Shown here: piece after piece, positions 1 through 6,245 of the stretch | Layout of the letters: each line of letters begins with the position of its first letter | How positions within the stretch are numbered: the first letter of the stretch is position 1 | From: J089 sp964535735 | Lineage (GTDB): Bacteria; Fidelibacterota; Marinisomatia; Marinisomatales; J089 | Length of the DNA stretch: 7,446 nucleotides | Reading direction: 5' to 3' | NCBI GenBank assembly: GCA_964535735.1 | Contig: CAZHTM010000073.1 | Span: 1 to 7,446, forward strand | Program-made: the position numbers and the translations under genes | Notes under the pieces: generated by a model | Told to the model about the DNA's origin: nothing | Database searches by the model: none | What the model saw: the letters and a program-made list of their open reading frames with translations, nothing else

Positions 1-62
1 ATCCCAATTTTGAGGAGTTCCAGACCTATTTTAAAACTTTTACCGGACACTACTGGGTTTGA
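1..62 (+). CDS. C-terminal tail of an upstream gene (partial)
   Basis: The window appears to open inside a gene. In the frame whose first full codon is at base 3, 19 codons (PNFEEFQTYFK...GHYWV) run into a TGA at 60-62. The mix of aromatic and charged residues looks like a real protein end. A second open frame ends with TAA at 82-84 but reads as low-quality sequence. No family can be assigned from so little, and it could be chance. Extending the contig to the left would settle it. Confidence 0.35.
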   Translation, partial: PNFEEFQTYFKTFTGHYWV

Positions 63-156
63 TACGCAAATGAATTTTTTGTAATTGTCCTGGGATTTGT
101 TTTTAGGCTAAATGTTTAAACCGGTCCAAGATCGTCGGAATCAGGTGTAAAAATAT

Positions 157-303
157 ATGGATTCTAAAACGTTTTGGACAGTTGTGACAGATGTGGGAGA
201 AAGTGGAACCGGGTCGATAAAAATTACCGACGATCCCAATGATCTGTGTAAATTTAGTGCTTTAATTTGGCATTATTCAGATGGAAAGACACCCAACGAT
301 TAA
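157..303 (+). CDS. possible small ORF overlapping the ClC gene start (48 aa)
   Basis: An ATG at 157 opens a 48-codon frame ending in TAA at 301-303. It is preceded by an AGGTG at 143-147 with 9 nt spacing, a plausible Shine-Dalgarno site, and by an in-frame stop at 148-150 that fixes the ATG as the earliest start. The peptide (MDSKTFWTVV..., ending ...SDGKTPND) has no signal peptide, no membrane segment and no motif I recognise. It overlaps the ClC start by 23 nt in another frame. The ClC ATG lacks a visible Shine-Dalgarno site, so this ORF might act as a leader that couples translation. It may equally be a chance frame. Confidence 0.28.
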   Translation: MDSKTFWTVVTDVGESGTGSIKITDDPNDLCKFSALIWHYSDGKTPND

Positions 304-2074
304 TCGGTTTTTTTCGAAGATCCTCGAGTTGCATGATACCCGGATGGTAGGTTTCAGCATCTTGGTGGGATTAGTTGGAGCCGCCGCCTCACTGTCGTTT
401 ACGTATTTAACGGATTTCTTTAATTCTGTATTTTTAGTACATATTGCTCATTATACGCCTCCAAATATCCTGGATTCCGGCGTAGTTAGCGAAGCATCCA
501 AAGGTCATAATTGGCGATTTTTAATCCCTGTGTCCACGACTTTGGGGGCACTGTTGTCCGGATGGTTGGTCTATCGTTTTGCTCCTGAAACAGAAGGGCA
601 TGGTACCGATGCCGTAGTCGATGCCTACCATAAACACGGAGGTCGTATTCGTGCACGGGTTCCGTTTGTAAAGATGATCTCCGCAGCCATTACCATCGGG
701 TCCGGTGGTTCGGCGGGAAGGGAAGGACCGACGGCTCAAATTACGGCCGGTATCGGCAGTATCCTGGCGGGGTTTTTCCGGTTGAGCGACCGTGATCGGA
801 GAATGATCATTCTGGCGGGCATGGCCGCTGGCTTATCAGCCATGTTCCGCTCGCCGTTTGGAACCGCCATCTTTGCGATTGAGATTCTGTACTCCGCTAT
901 GGAATTTGAGGCACGCATGTTGATTTATACAATTATTGCCGCAGTGACTGCCTATGCCGTGAACGGTATTTTCCTGGGGTGGAAACCCATCTTTCATATT
1001 TCACCCGACCTGCGTTTTCATGAACCGAGTACGTTGGTTTGGTTTGTCCTGCTAGGAATTCTCTCCGGAATCGCTGGCGCTTATTTTCCCACGATGTTTT
1101 ACAGGATCAGGGATTGGTTTTCCGGGTTATCACTTCCCCGAGTTTTCCGTCCTGCCCTTGGCGGTCTGATTTTGGGACTGATCGCCATGTTTTTACCGCA
1201 AGTGCTGGGCGGGGGATATGGTTGGGTCCAAATGGCTTTTAACGGTCAGTTTGCGTTGACCACCATTTTTCTTCTGATTGTATTTAAAGCGGTAGCCATG
1301 TCCGTGACTATTGGGTCCGGCGGGTCCGGAGGTGTGTTCGCGCCCAGCCTGTATGTAGGCACCATGATTGGCTTGGCTCTGGCAACGATCATGAACAGGA
1401 TTCTTCCAGGGCTGGATCTGAATATACAAGTCTTCGGTGTGGTGGGAATGGCCGCTCTGTTTGCCAGCGCAGCCCGGGTGCCCATCGCAGCATTAATGAT
1501 GGCCTTGGAAATGACCGGCGGTTACCAGTTAATTGTGCCCACCATGATCGCCGTTGCGGTGAGTTACATAGTCCAGACGACGCTGACCTATGAAAAGAAA
1601 TATCCCACTCTTTATGAAGCCCAGGTGAAAGATCGGAGCGAGTCACCCGTTCATCAGGATGAATATATTGCGCGAACATTGTATATGCTGAAATCTAATC
1701 AACTTCGGTTTTATCGCGGTGAGGTTCCCTTCAGTCTTTCCTTGAGCGATATTCTGAAATGGCGCACACCCATTAAGCTTCAGGAATCGGGGCAATATTT
1801 CTATCTGGGTTACGTCCGCAATAAGCCTGAATTGGTTAATAAACCTTTAAAAGAAACGCCGTTGGCCGGTCAGGATGTACGCTTGATCGTGGTCATCCGT
1901 AACGGCGTCCCCATTATTCCCAACGGTGACACGGTCTTGAAGCCTCGGGATAAGGTCATTCTGGTTACTGTTCCTGAAAATTATAAGAATATCTGCGATA
2001 TGATAAAAATTCCCTACTTGGTTCGCCGTAAACTTCCGAATCAATCAAACGATTCGAACCAACCACCGACCTAA
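281..2074 (+). CDS. ClC-family chloride channel/transporter with C-terminal TrkA-C (RCK_C)-like domain
   Basis: This is an inner-membrane anion channel or H+/anion antiporter of the ClC family, 597 aa. The membrane domain spans roughly residues 20-435. Seen motifs: GHGTD at 106-110, the position of the GSGIP signature; GSGGSAGREGP at 140-150 with the gating glutamate E148; FAIEI at 198-202; GGVFAPS at 350-356; and Y415 in TGGYQLI, matching the anion-coordinating tyrosine. The central Ser of GSGIP is His107 here. The intracellular proton glutamate (E203 in E. coli ClcA) aligns with Ile202, as in ClC channels, which carry Val there. After a linker (about 440-500), residues about 520-567 (PLKETPLAG...NGDTVLKPRDKVIL) resemble a TrkA-C ligand-binding domain rather than the more common CBS pair. 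The ATG at 281 is the first possible start after an in-frame stop at 263-265. No Shine-Dalgarno site precedes it. Channel versus exchanger mode cannot be decided from sequence. Confidence 0.93.
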   Translation: MERHPTINRFFSKILELHDTRMVGFSILVGLVGAAASLSFTYLTDFFNSVFLVHIAHYTPPNILDSGVVSEASKGHNWRFLIPVSTTLGALLSGWLVYRFAPETEGHGTDAVVDAYHKHGGRIRARVPFVKMISAAITIGSGGSAGREGPTAQITAGIGSILAGFFRLSDRDRRMIILAGMAAGLSAMFRSPFGTAIFAIEILYSAMEFEARMLIYTIIAAVTAYAVNGIFLGWKPIFHISPDLRFHEPSTLVWFVLLGILSGIAGAYFPTMFYRIRDWFSGLSLPRVFRPALGGLILGLIAMFLPQVLGGGYGWVQMAFNGQFALTTIFLLIVFKAVAMSVTIGSGGSGGVFAPSLYVGTMIGLALATIMNRILPGLDLNIQVFGVVGMAALFASAARVPIAALMMALEMTGGYQLIVPTMIAVAVSYIVQTTLTYEKKYPTLYEAQVKDRSESPVHQDEYIARTLYMLKSNQLRFYRGEVPFSLSLSDILKWRTPIKLQESGQYFYLGYVRNKPELVNKPLKETPLAGQDVRLIVVIRNGVPIIPNGDTVLKPRDKVILVTVPENYKNICDMIKIPYLVRRKLPNQSNDSNQPPT

Positions 2075-2153
2075 GTGAGCAAGGGATAAGCGTGAACGCA
2101 ACCACGTCAGGAGTCATTCAATCATTATTGGAAATCTAACCAGGAAGTTAACT

Positions 2154-2588
2154 GTGCCACCTCGTCCCAAAACCATTGCTGTCGATTTTGATGGCACCAT
2201 CGTAGAAAACAAATTTCCCGAGATTGGGAAAGAAAAATTGTTCGCTATCGAAACGTTAAAAATGCTGCAAAAAAAACAGCATAAATTGATTTTATGGACC
2301 TTCCGCCACGGAAAAAAATTGGACGAAGCGGTAGAATTTTGTCGTGAACGGGGGTTGGAATTTTATGCTGTAAATAACAGTCATCCAGATGAGGTCTTTG
2401 ACCCGAAAAGCGCCAGTCGGAAAATCAATGCAGATATTTTTATCGACGATCGGAATATCGGGGGCTACCTGGAATGGGGTGAAATCATTGAGTTGCTGGA
2501 GCCTCATGAGCAGGAACTGCTGAATCGGTATTACCGGAAAAAGGAATCGTTTTTTTACCGGTTATTTTCTTTATTAAACTCCAAATAA
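2154..2588 (+). CDS. HAD-superfamily hydrolase, BT0820-like single-domain type
   Basis: This is a 144-aa cytoplasmic HAD-fold protein, probably a phosphatase of unknown substrate. HAD motif I is V-D-F-D-G-T at residues 10-15, with nucleophile D11 and acid/base D13. Motif II is T49 in LILWT. A lysine for motif III is available around K85-K90 (KSASRK). Motif IV is the acidic pair D98-D99 in IFIDDRN. No cap domain is present, and length and layout match small capless proteins such as Bacteroides BT0820. It uses a GTG start at 2154, supported by AGGAAG at 2142-2147 with 6 nt spacing. It lies 79 nt after the ClC gene and 12 nt before a universal stress gene, so it is probably cotranscribed at least with the latter. 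The basic, aromatic C-terminal tail (about 126-144) lies outside the core. Confidence 0.88.
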   Translation: MPPRPKTIAVDFDGTIVENKFPEIGKEKLFAIETLKMLQKKQHKLILWTFRHGKKLDEAVEFCRERGLEFYAVNNSHPDEVFDPKSASRKINADIFIDDRNIGGYLEWGEIIELLEPHEQELLNRYYRKKESFFYRLFSLLNSK

Positions 2589-2600
2589 CAGGAGATATCT

Positions 2601-3023
2601 ATGCCATACAAAACGATAATTGTTGGTTTATCCATGCGAGGCGACGAAACCCGACTCATCGATGAAGCCGTTCGCCTGACTAATTCGTTTGGGGCACACT
2701 TGATCGCCGTTCATGTCAACGATCCCCACGCTGGCAGCCCGTCCATGATGATGGACAGTCCGGGTGAATTGGTGACGGAGGAAATGATTCGTGATTGTTT
2801 CCGTAAAGCAGGACATGAAGAAATTGCCCATCGTCTGGAGGTGAGAATTCTAACCTCCGAATCCATACCTAAAGCTTTAAAAGATGTCAGCTCAAATGCT
2901 GATTTACTCATCCTTGGACATCAACGCATGTCTTACTTTAAAGAGCATTTTATGGATTCAATCGATGAAGGGATCGTCAATCATGTTGCTTGTCCGGTTA
3001 TGGTTGTGCAAAAAGAATCATAA
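2601..3023 (+). CDS. universal stress protein, UspA family, with degenerate ATP motif
   Basis: This is a 140-aa single-domain universal stress protein, a cytoplasmic alpha/beta fold usually linked to stress or energy-limitation responses. The N-terminal strand YKTIIVGLSM, the strand-2 AHLIAVHV (32-39) and the C-terminal NHVACPVMVV (127-136) are typical. The family's ATP-binding signature G-x2-G-x9-G-S/T is present at 106-120 with exact spacing but altered residues: G106 is kept, the second glycine is R109, the third is D119, and S120 is kept. ATP binding is therefore doubtful. Its ATG has a strong AGGAGA site at 2590-2595. It follows the HAD gene by 12 nt and is probably in the same transcript. 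No clear terminator separates it from the cytochrome operon. Confidence 0.9.
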   Translation: MPYKTIIVGLSMRGDETRLIDEAVRLTNSFGAHLIAVHVNDPHAGSPSMMMDSPGELVTEEMIRDCFRKAGHEEIAHRLEVRILTSESIPKALKDVSSNADLLILGHQRMSYFKEHFMDSIDEGIVNHVACPVMVVQKES

Positions 3024-3036
3024 AAGAAGATGAGTA

Positions 3037-3053
3037 TGTCATATTTATTGACA
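3037..3053. repeat. short inverted repeat TGTCA-N7-TGACA overlapping a candidate -35 box
   Basis: TGTCA (3037-3041) and TGACA (3049-3053) form a perfect 5-bp dyad with a 7-bp spacer. The right arm is part of a consensus TTGACA. A further TTGTCA lies at 3098-3103, just before the cytochrome Shine-Dalgarno site. This could be an operator for the cytochrome operon, but a 5-bp dyad is easily met by chance. Confidence 0.25.
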
Positions 3054-3076
3054 ACCTGATAGCTACTTTTTAGTTT
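3048..3076 (+). promoter_or_regulatory. candidate promoter of the cytochrome operon
   Basis: A perfect -35 hexamer TTGACA (3048-3053) is followed after 17 bp by TAGTTT (3071-3076), a weak -10 matching 3 of 6 positions. A better -10-like TATAAC lies at 3088-3093 but is too far from this -35. The site lies in the 96-nt gap between the Usp gene and the first cytochrome, where a promoter would be expected. If the organism uses Bacteroidota-type promoters, the spacing rules would differ. Confidence 0.3.
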
Positions 3077-3119
3077 CTGGCGTCTTTTATAACTCAATTG
3101 TCATAGGGAAAAGACAGCA

Positions 3120-4234
3120 ATGCTACTCGATGCGTTAAGAAGCCGGTGTTGGAAAATGCAAACTGTGCGGCGTAACATCCTAAAATCGTTATGGGTTGTG
3201 GGGATGTTTACCTTCCTTATTTTTGAAGGATGTTCCCCTAAACAAACCTTTCAACCTGTGCTGGATCCACAAACCTGCGAAGGGTGTCATACCANNNNNN
3301 NNNNNNNNNNNNNNNNNNNNNNNNNNNNNNNNNNNNNNNNNNNNNNNNNNNNNNNNNNNNNNNNNNNNNNNNNNNNNNNNNNNNNNNNNNNNNNTGCCAT
3401 GCCACTTGCGGACAGTGCCATTTAAGTCGTCCCACTGTCGTAGGAGGCGGCCTCCTGGATTCCCATCGGTTTGCCTCCCGACCCGATGAGGAGAAAACCT
3501 GCGAAGTCTGTCATCAACAGCGTGTTGTTACGGAAATTTCAGGATCCCTGCATGGGAATGCCCCGGATGTTCATCAAAACAAGAATTGTCTGGATTGCCA
3601 CACGGAGGATTTCCACGCAGATGCATCAGAGGCAAAGTCCATGTATAATTGGGAGGGCCTTACACGGTGCACAGACTGTCATATTAATGACGATTCTACC
3701 AACGTATATCATCAAACCCATTGGCCAGATGGATCATCCTATACCAATTCCTTTGATTGCCAGGTATGCCATGCCCAATCGTACACCAGTTGTTCCGGAT
3801 GTCATACGGCTGGTGAATGGAAAACCGATGGATTTTTCACCAGTGATTCCAGTCTCAAACTGGGATTAAATCCGGATAAGGAGTTAAAACCGGAGGTCAA
3901 ATGGGTGACCCTTCGTCATGTTCCCATATTGCCGGACAGTTACGAGCCGTGGGGATGGGCCACATTAGACCAATTTAACAGTCGACCGACGTGGAATCAC
4001 GCGAGTCCACATACGATTAGCCGGTGGACGGCGCGTACCGATACCACCGGTGGCGCGGCCTGTTCGGATAATTGCCATTATCATGCGAATTATTCCTTTG
4101 GAGATCCTGTAAATAAACAATTGTACTTGATTCGATCATACATTCAGGAAAATTATGCCTCTGAAGAGGTGGCTAATGATTCCGTCATCGTAGAAGATGT
4201 AAATTGCGGTTCCACGTGTCATGAAAGTTTTTAA
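3120..4234 (+). CDS. multiheme c-type cytochrome, predicted lipoprotein (interrupted by assembly gap)
   Basis: This is an exported electron-transfer protein. The first part (3120-3294) starts at an ATG with AGGGAA at 3105-3110. It has a hydrophobic segment (LWVVGMFTFLIF) ending in EGC-SP, an imperfect lipobox with C38, then CEGCH at residues 53-57. An ATG at 3156 would give a more normal signal-peptide length. The second part (3395-4234) has CGQCH, CEVCH, CLDCH, CTDCH, CQVCH and CSGCH, preceded by a half motif (CH) cut by the gap. Two nonstandard motifs with three intervening residues follow, CSDNCH (4061-4078) and CGSTCH (4205-4222). About 85 residues without hemes (3806-4060) separate the last normal motif from these, including RHVPILPD and SPHTIS, which may supply axial histidines. 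The parts read in different frames, but the 100 Ns are a placeholder, so I treat them as one gene. The stop is 3 nt before the barrel gene. It is the likely lipid-anchored member of an outer-membrane electron conduit; the exact family is not recognised. Confidence 0.8.
3295..3394. other. assembly gap, exactly 100 N
   Basis: Exactly 100 N are present, the conventional filler for a scaffold gap of unknown length. It interrupts the first cytochrome between CEGCH-T and a half heme motif. To keep one reading frame, the missing stretch must be 2 modulo 3 in length, whereas 100 is 1 modulo 3. The true size is therefore not 100 if this is a single intact gene. Confidence 0.97.
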
Positions 4235-4237
4235 CGT

Positions 4238-5422
4238 ATGAAGTCATACACCAGTTCAAACCGGAAATCATTATTTCAACAATTTGGATATTTATCTTCT
4301 GGACTTTTAATTCTTTTTTCTTTTGTTTTTGGCACCGGACCAACTATTCAATGGTCCACATCGATGGTGACCCCCCGGTTGCATTTATTAGAATCGGATG
4401 AAACGGTTTCCTGGCGAAGTCTGTTGGTCTTACGTCAATCCTTGGGCGCCGATGGTGAACTGTTTACATCCCTTGAATACGGAGCGGAAAACCAATATTG
4501 GCGAAATCCGTTTCGAGTTCATCAGTTTTATTGGCGGCAACAATTCGGTTCCACGCGATTGACTGTAGGGCGTATTGCCCAGTGGAACGCTTTACGAAAT
4601 CTTCGGGTGGACGGAGGTGAAATCCTTCTGAAATCCCAGCATTTGGGACGAGTGAGAGTATTAGCCGGAGTGAAAGCCGTAACCGATTTTAGCGATACCG
4701 CTTTTACGGATTATCCTGAATGGGCTGTATCCTGGGCCAAAGGGTCTTGGGGACGAAGCCTTGAAGTGTCCATGTGGAGTGAATATCTGGGACAAACTCA
4801 GCGGTCCTTTGCCGGAGTTACCTACCAATGGAAACTCTTCGGATGGAATTACGGACAAGCGCTGAGTTATGATTTAACAGAAAACCATATTAATCATTTA
4901 CGAGCTCGGTTTTCGAAAAACATTGGACCTAGATCCTGGGCCTTTGGATTTCGCCAAAAACGATATGTTACTGGGGATGTTTACCCCTGGACAGATGAAC
5001 CTGTTCACATTGCACCCACGGCATTTCTGGAAGTCAGACGACAACGAGGACAAGTGCAAACCTGGAATCAGTGGTCTTATCGATTCCAAAATGATCTTAC
5101 ACTCTTGTGGATAAGCAGTATTGAAAAACAGGGTCTGGTGGCCTCCATGATTGCAGGAAAACGGGATCAGTCTACACTTTTAGGGTGGACCCTGGGTTAT
5201 CGTAAATCTCTATTCCATAATTTGACCGCAGATATGACTGCCGGCATTCATTATGTTGGCTATGGTGAGGTGGAAGAACCTAGTCCGTCATCAGCGTTGA
5301 CGGGTCGTGTCCTGTGGGAGCCACGTTCGGGAATTCAATTCATATTTTTCGGCCGGTTTGCCCAAAATCCATTTTATAAAGTGGATAGCCGGGGAGGAAT
5401 AACCATTCATGTATCGATTTAA
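4238..5422 (+). CDS. predicted outer-membrane beta-barrel protein, porin-like partner of the cytochromes
   Basis: This 394-aa protein has a basic N-terminus and a hydrophobic stretch (about 18-34, YLSSGLLILFSFVFGTG) that reads as a signal peptide. The rest contains no cysteine motif and consists of short alternating polar/hydrophobic strands rich in Trp, Tyr, Phe, Arg and Gly, such as QFYWRQQF, TRLTVGRIAQW, LRVDGGEILL and HLRARFSK, with no hydrophobic helices. This is the pattern of an outer-membrane beta-barrel. About 355 mature residues would fit very roughly 16-20 strands (my estimate), well short of the 26-28-stranded MtrB. The C-terminus ends in Ile rather than the usual Phe. The gene starts 3 nt after a multiheme lipoprotein gene and overlaps the next cytochrome by 14 nt. 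This context suggests a sheath or porin holding a cytochrome across the outer membrane. No sequence-family assignment is possible by eye; the function rests on context. Confidence 0.75.
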   Translation: MKSYTSSNRKSLFQQFGYLSSGLLILFSFVFGTGPTIQWSTSMVTPRLHLLESDETVSWRSLLVLRQSLGADGELFTSLEYGAENQYWRNPFRVHQFYWRQQFGSTRLTVGRIAQWNALRNLRVDGGEILLKSQHLGRVRVLAGVKAVTDFSDTAFTDYPEWAVSWAKGSWGRSLEVSMWSEYLGQTQRSFAGVTYQWKLFGWNYGQALSYDLTENHINHLRARFSKNIGPRSWAFGFRQKRYVTGDVYPWTDEPVHIAPTAFLEVRRQRGQVQTWNQWSYRFQNDLTLLWISSIEKQGLVASMIAGKRDQSTLLGWTLGYRKSLFHNLTADMTAGIHYVGYGEVEEPSPSSALTGRVLWEPRSGIQFIFFGRFAQNPFYKVDSRGGITIHVSI

Positions 5423-6239
5423 TTTGAGTATCCTCATGGCCCTATCATTGATATGGGCCCAGGAATCGGATCAAATTCCATTTCCGCATGATTTTCATGT
5501 TCAGGACGCAGAAATCGAATGCCTCACCTGCCATGAAAATGCAAATGAGTCAGAATCTGTGTTGAATCAATCTCTGTTGCCTACCATGGAAACCTGTAGT
5601 GATTGTCACGATACAGAGGATGATTGTTCCGTTTGCCATACGAATCCGGATGATCCTCTGCCCTTAGAAGCAAGTCGACCGCCGTACACCCAGGATTTTT
5701 CTCATCAATATCATTTAGCACGGATACCGGATTGTTTAACGTGTCACGAGTATATTCTTGACGATAATGGCGAACAGCCGGGGAAACTCTGGACATTAGA
5801 TGATTGTCGGGGTTGCCATCAGCAAAAAAAACCGGAATTCCACACGCTGGACTGGCGACAAAATCATGGGCTGGGAATGAATCTGGCCAGTCAGGAGCGG
5901 TGTCAGGTATGTCATACACCCGAGTCTTGCGATCAGTGCCACCAATTACAACCTTTTGAACAGAAGATCCACCAGGGTGATTATATCCAGCGCCATGGAT
6001 TCGAGGCCCGAACAGGGGTAACGGACTGTGGATCTTGTCACGATGTGGAACAAACTTGCTACACCTGTCATCGACAGCGGTTGATCATGCCTCTCGATCA
6101 TAGTTTTCCCAGTTGGGTGAATGAAATCTCGGGAGATGGAGGACATCATGGTGAGGCGGCGATGGACTCACCGGAAATCTGTCAAGTTTGTCATCTTTTG
6201 GATCAAGATGCTACCTGTTTCAGGTGTCACGAGGAATAA
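5409..6239 (+). CDS. undecaheme c-type cytochrome, periplasmic
   Basis: This is a 276-aa secreted cytochrome with signal peptide MYRFNLSILMALSLIWAQ, probably cleaved next to the Ala-Gln. Eleven CX2CH motifs start at C38, C63, C73, C109, C133, C165, C174, C207, C217, C258 and C270, about one heme per 23 residues. No other domain is present, so it is an electron wire. Two N-terminal units begin with F-x-H-x-[FY]-H six or seven residues before CLTCH (25-42 and 97-113), the layout of c7/c3-type cytochromes. The C-terminal half holds three copies of an HG-x9/10-CX2CH-x4-7-CX2CH module. The start has GGAGGA at 5393-5398, inside the barrel gene, with 10 nt spacing, and the gene overlaps the barrel by 14 nt, implying coupled translation. 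It probably sits inside or below the barrel as the periplasmic entry wire. It is not clearly MtrA, OmaB or another named family. Confidence 0.9.
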   Translation: MYRFNLSILMALSLIWAQESDQIPFPHDFHVQDAEIECLTCHENANESESVLNQSLLPTMETCSDCHDTEDDCSVCHTNPDDPLPLEASRPPYTQDFSHQYHLARIPDCLTCHEYILDDNGEQPGKLWTLDDCRGCHQQKKPEFHTLDWRQNHGLGMNLASQERCQVCHTPESCDQCHQLQPFEQKIHQGDYIQRHGFEARTGVTDCGSCHDVEQTCYTCHRQRLIMPLDHSFPSWVNEISGDGGHHGEAAMDSPEICQVCHLLDQDATCFRCHEE

Positions 6240-6245
6240 TCAGAT

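Noticed and set aside
1389..1679. 96-codon open frame on the minus strand
   Set aside because: It is antisense to conserved ClC pore sequence, with no ribosome site or recognisable domain.
2091..2138. 15-codon GTG frame (ending ...SLLEI) between the ClC and HAD genes
   Set aside because: It is too short to support, with only a weak AGGGA upstream. The spacer is most likely untranslated.
2074..2153. intrinsic terminator after the ClC gene
   Set aside because: No GC-rich stem followed by a T run is visible.
3284..3294. ATG at 3284 as the start of the lead cytochrome
   Set aside because: It is an artefact of reading through the N run. The codons before the gap in the other frame carry the signal peptide and a CEGCH motif.
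3471..3869. 132-codon open frame on the plus strand in another frame
   Set aside because: It is a shadow of the lead cytochrome, whose frame carries the ordered heme motifs.
5581..5919. 112-codon open frame on the minus strand
   Set aside because: It lies wholly inside the 11-heme cytochrome. Its sequence is the antisense of conserved CX2CH codons and shows no domain.
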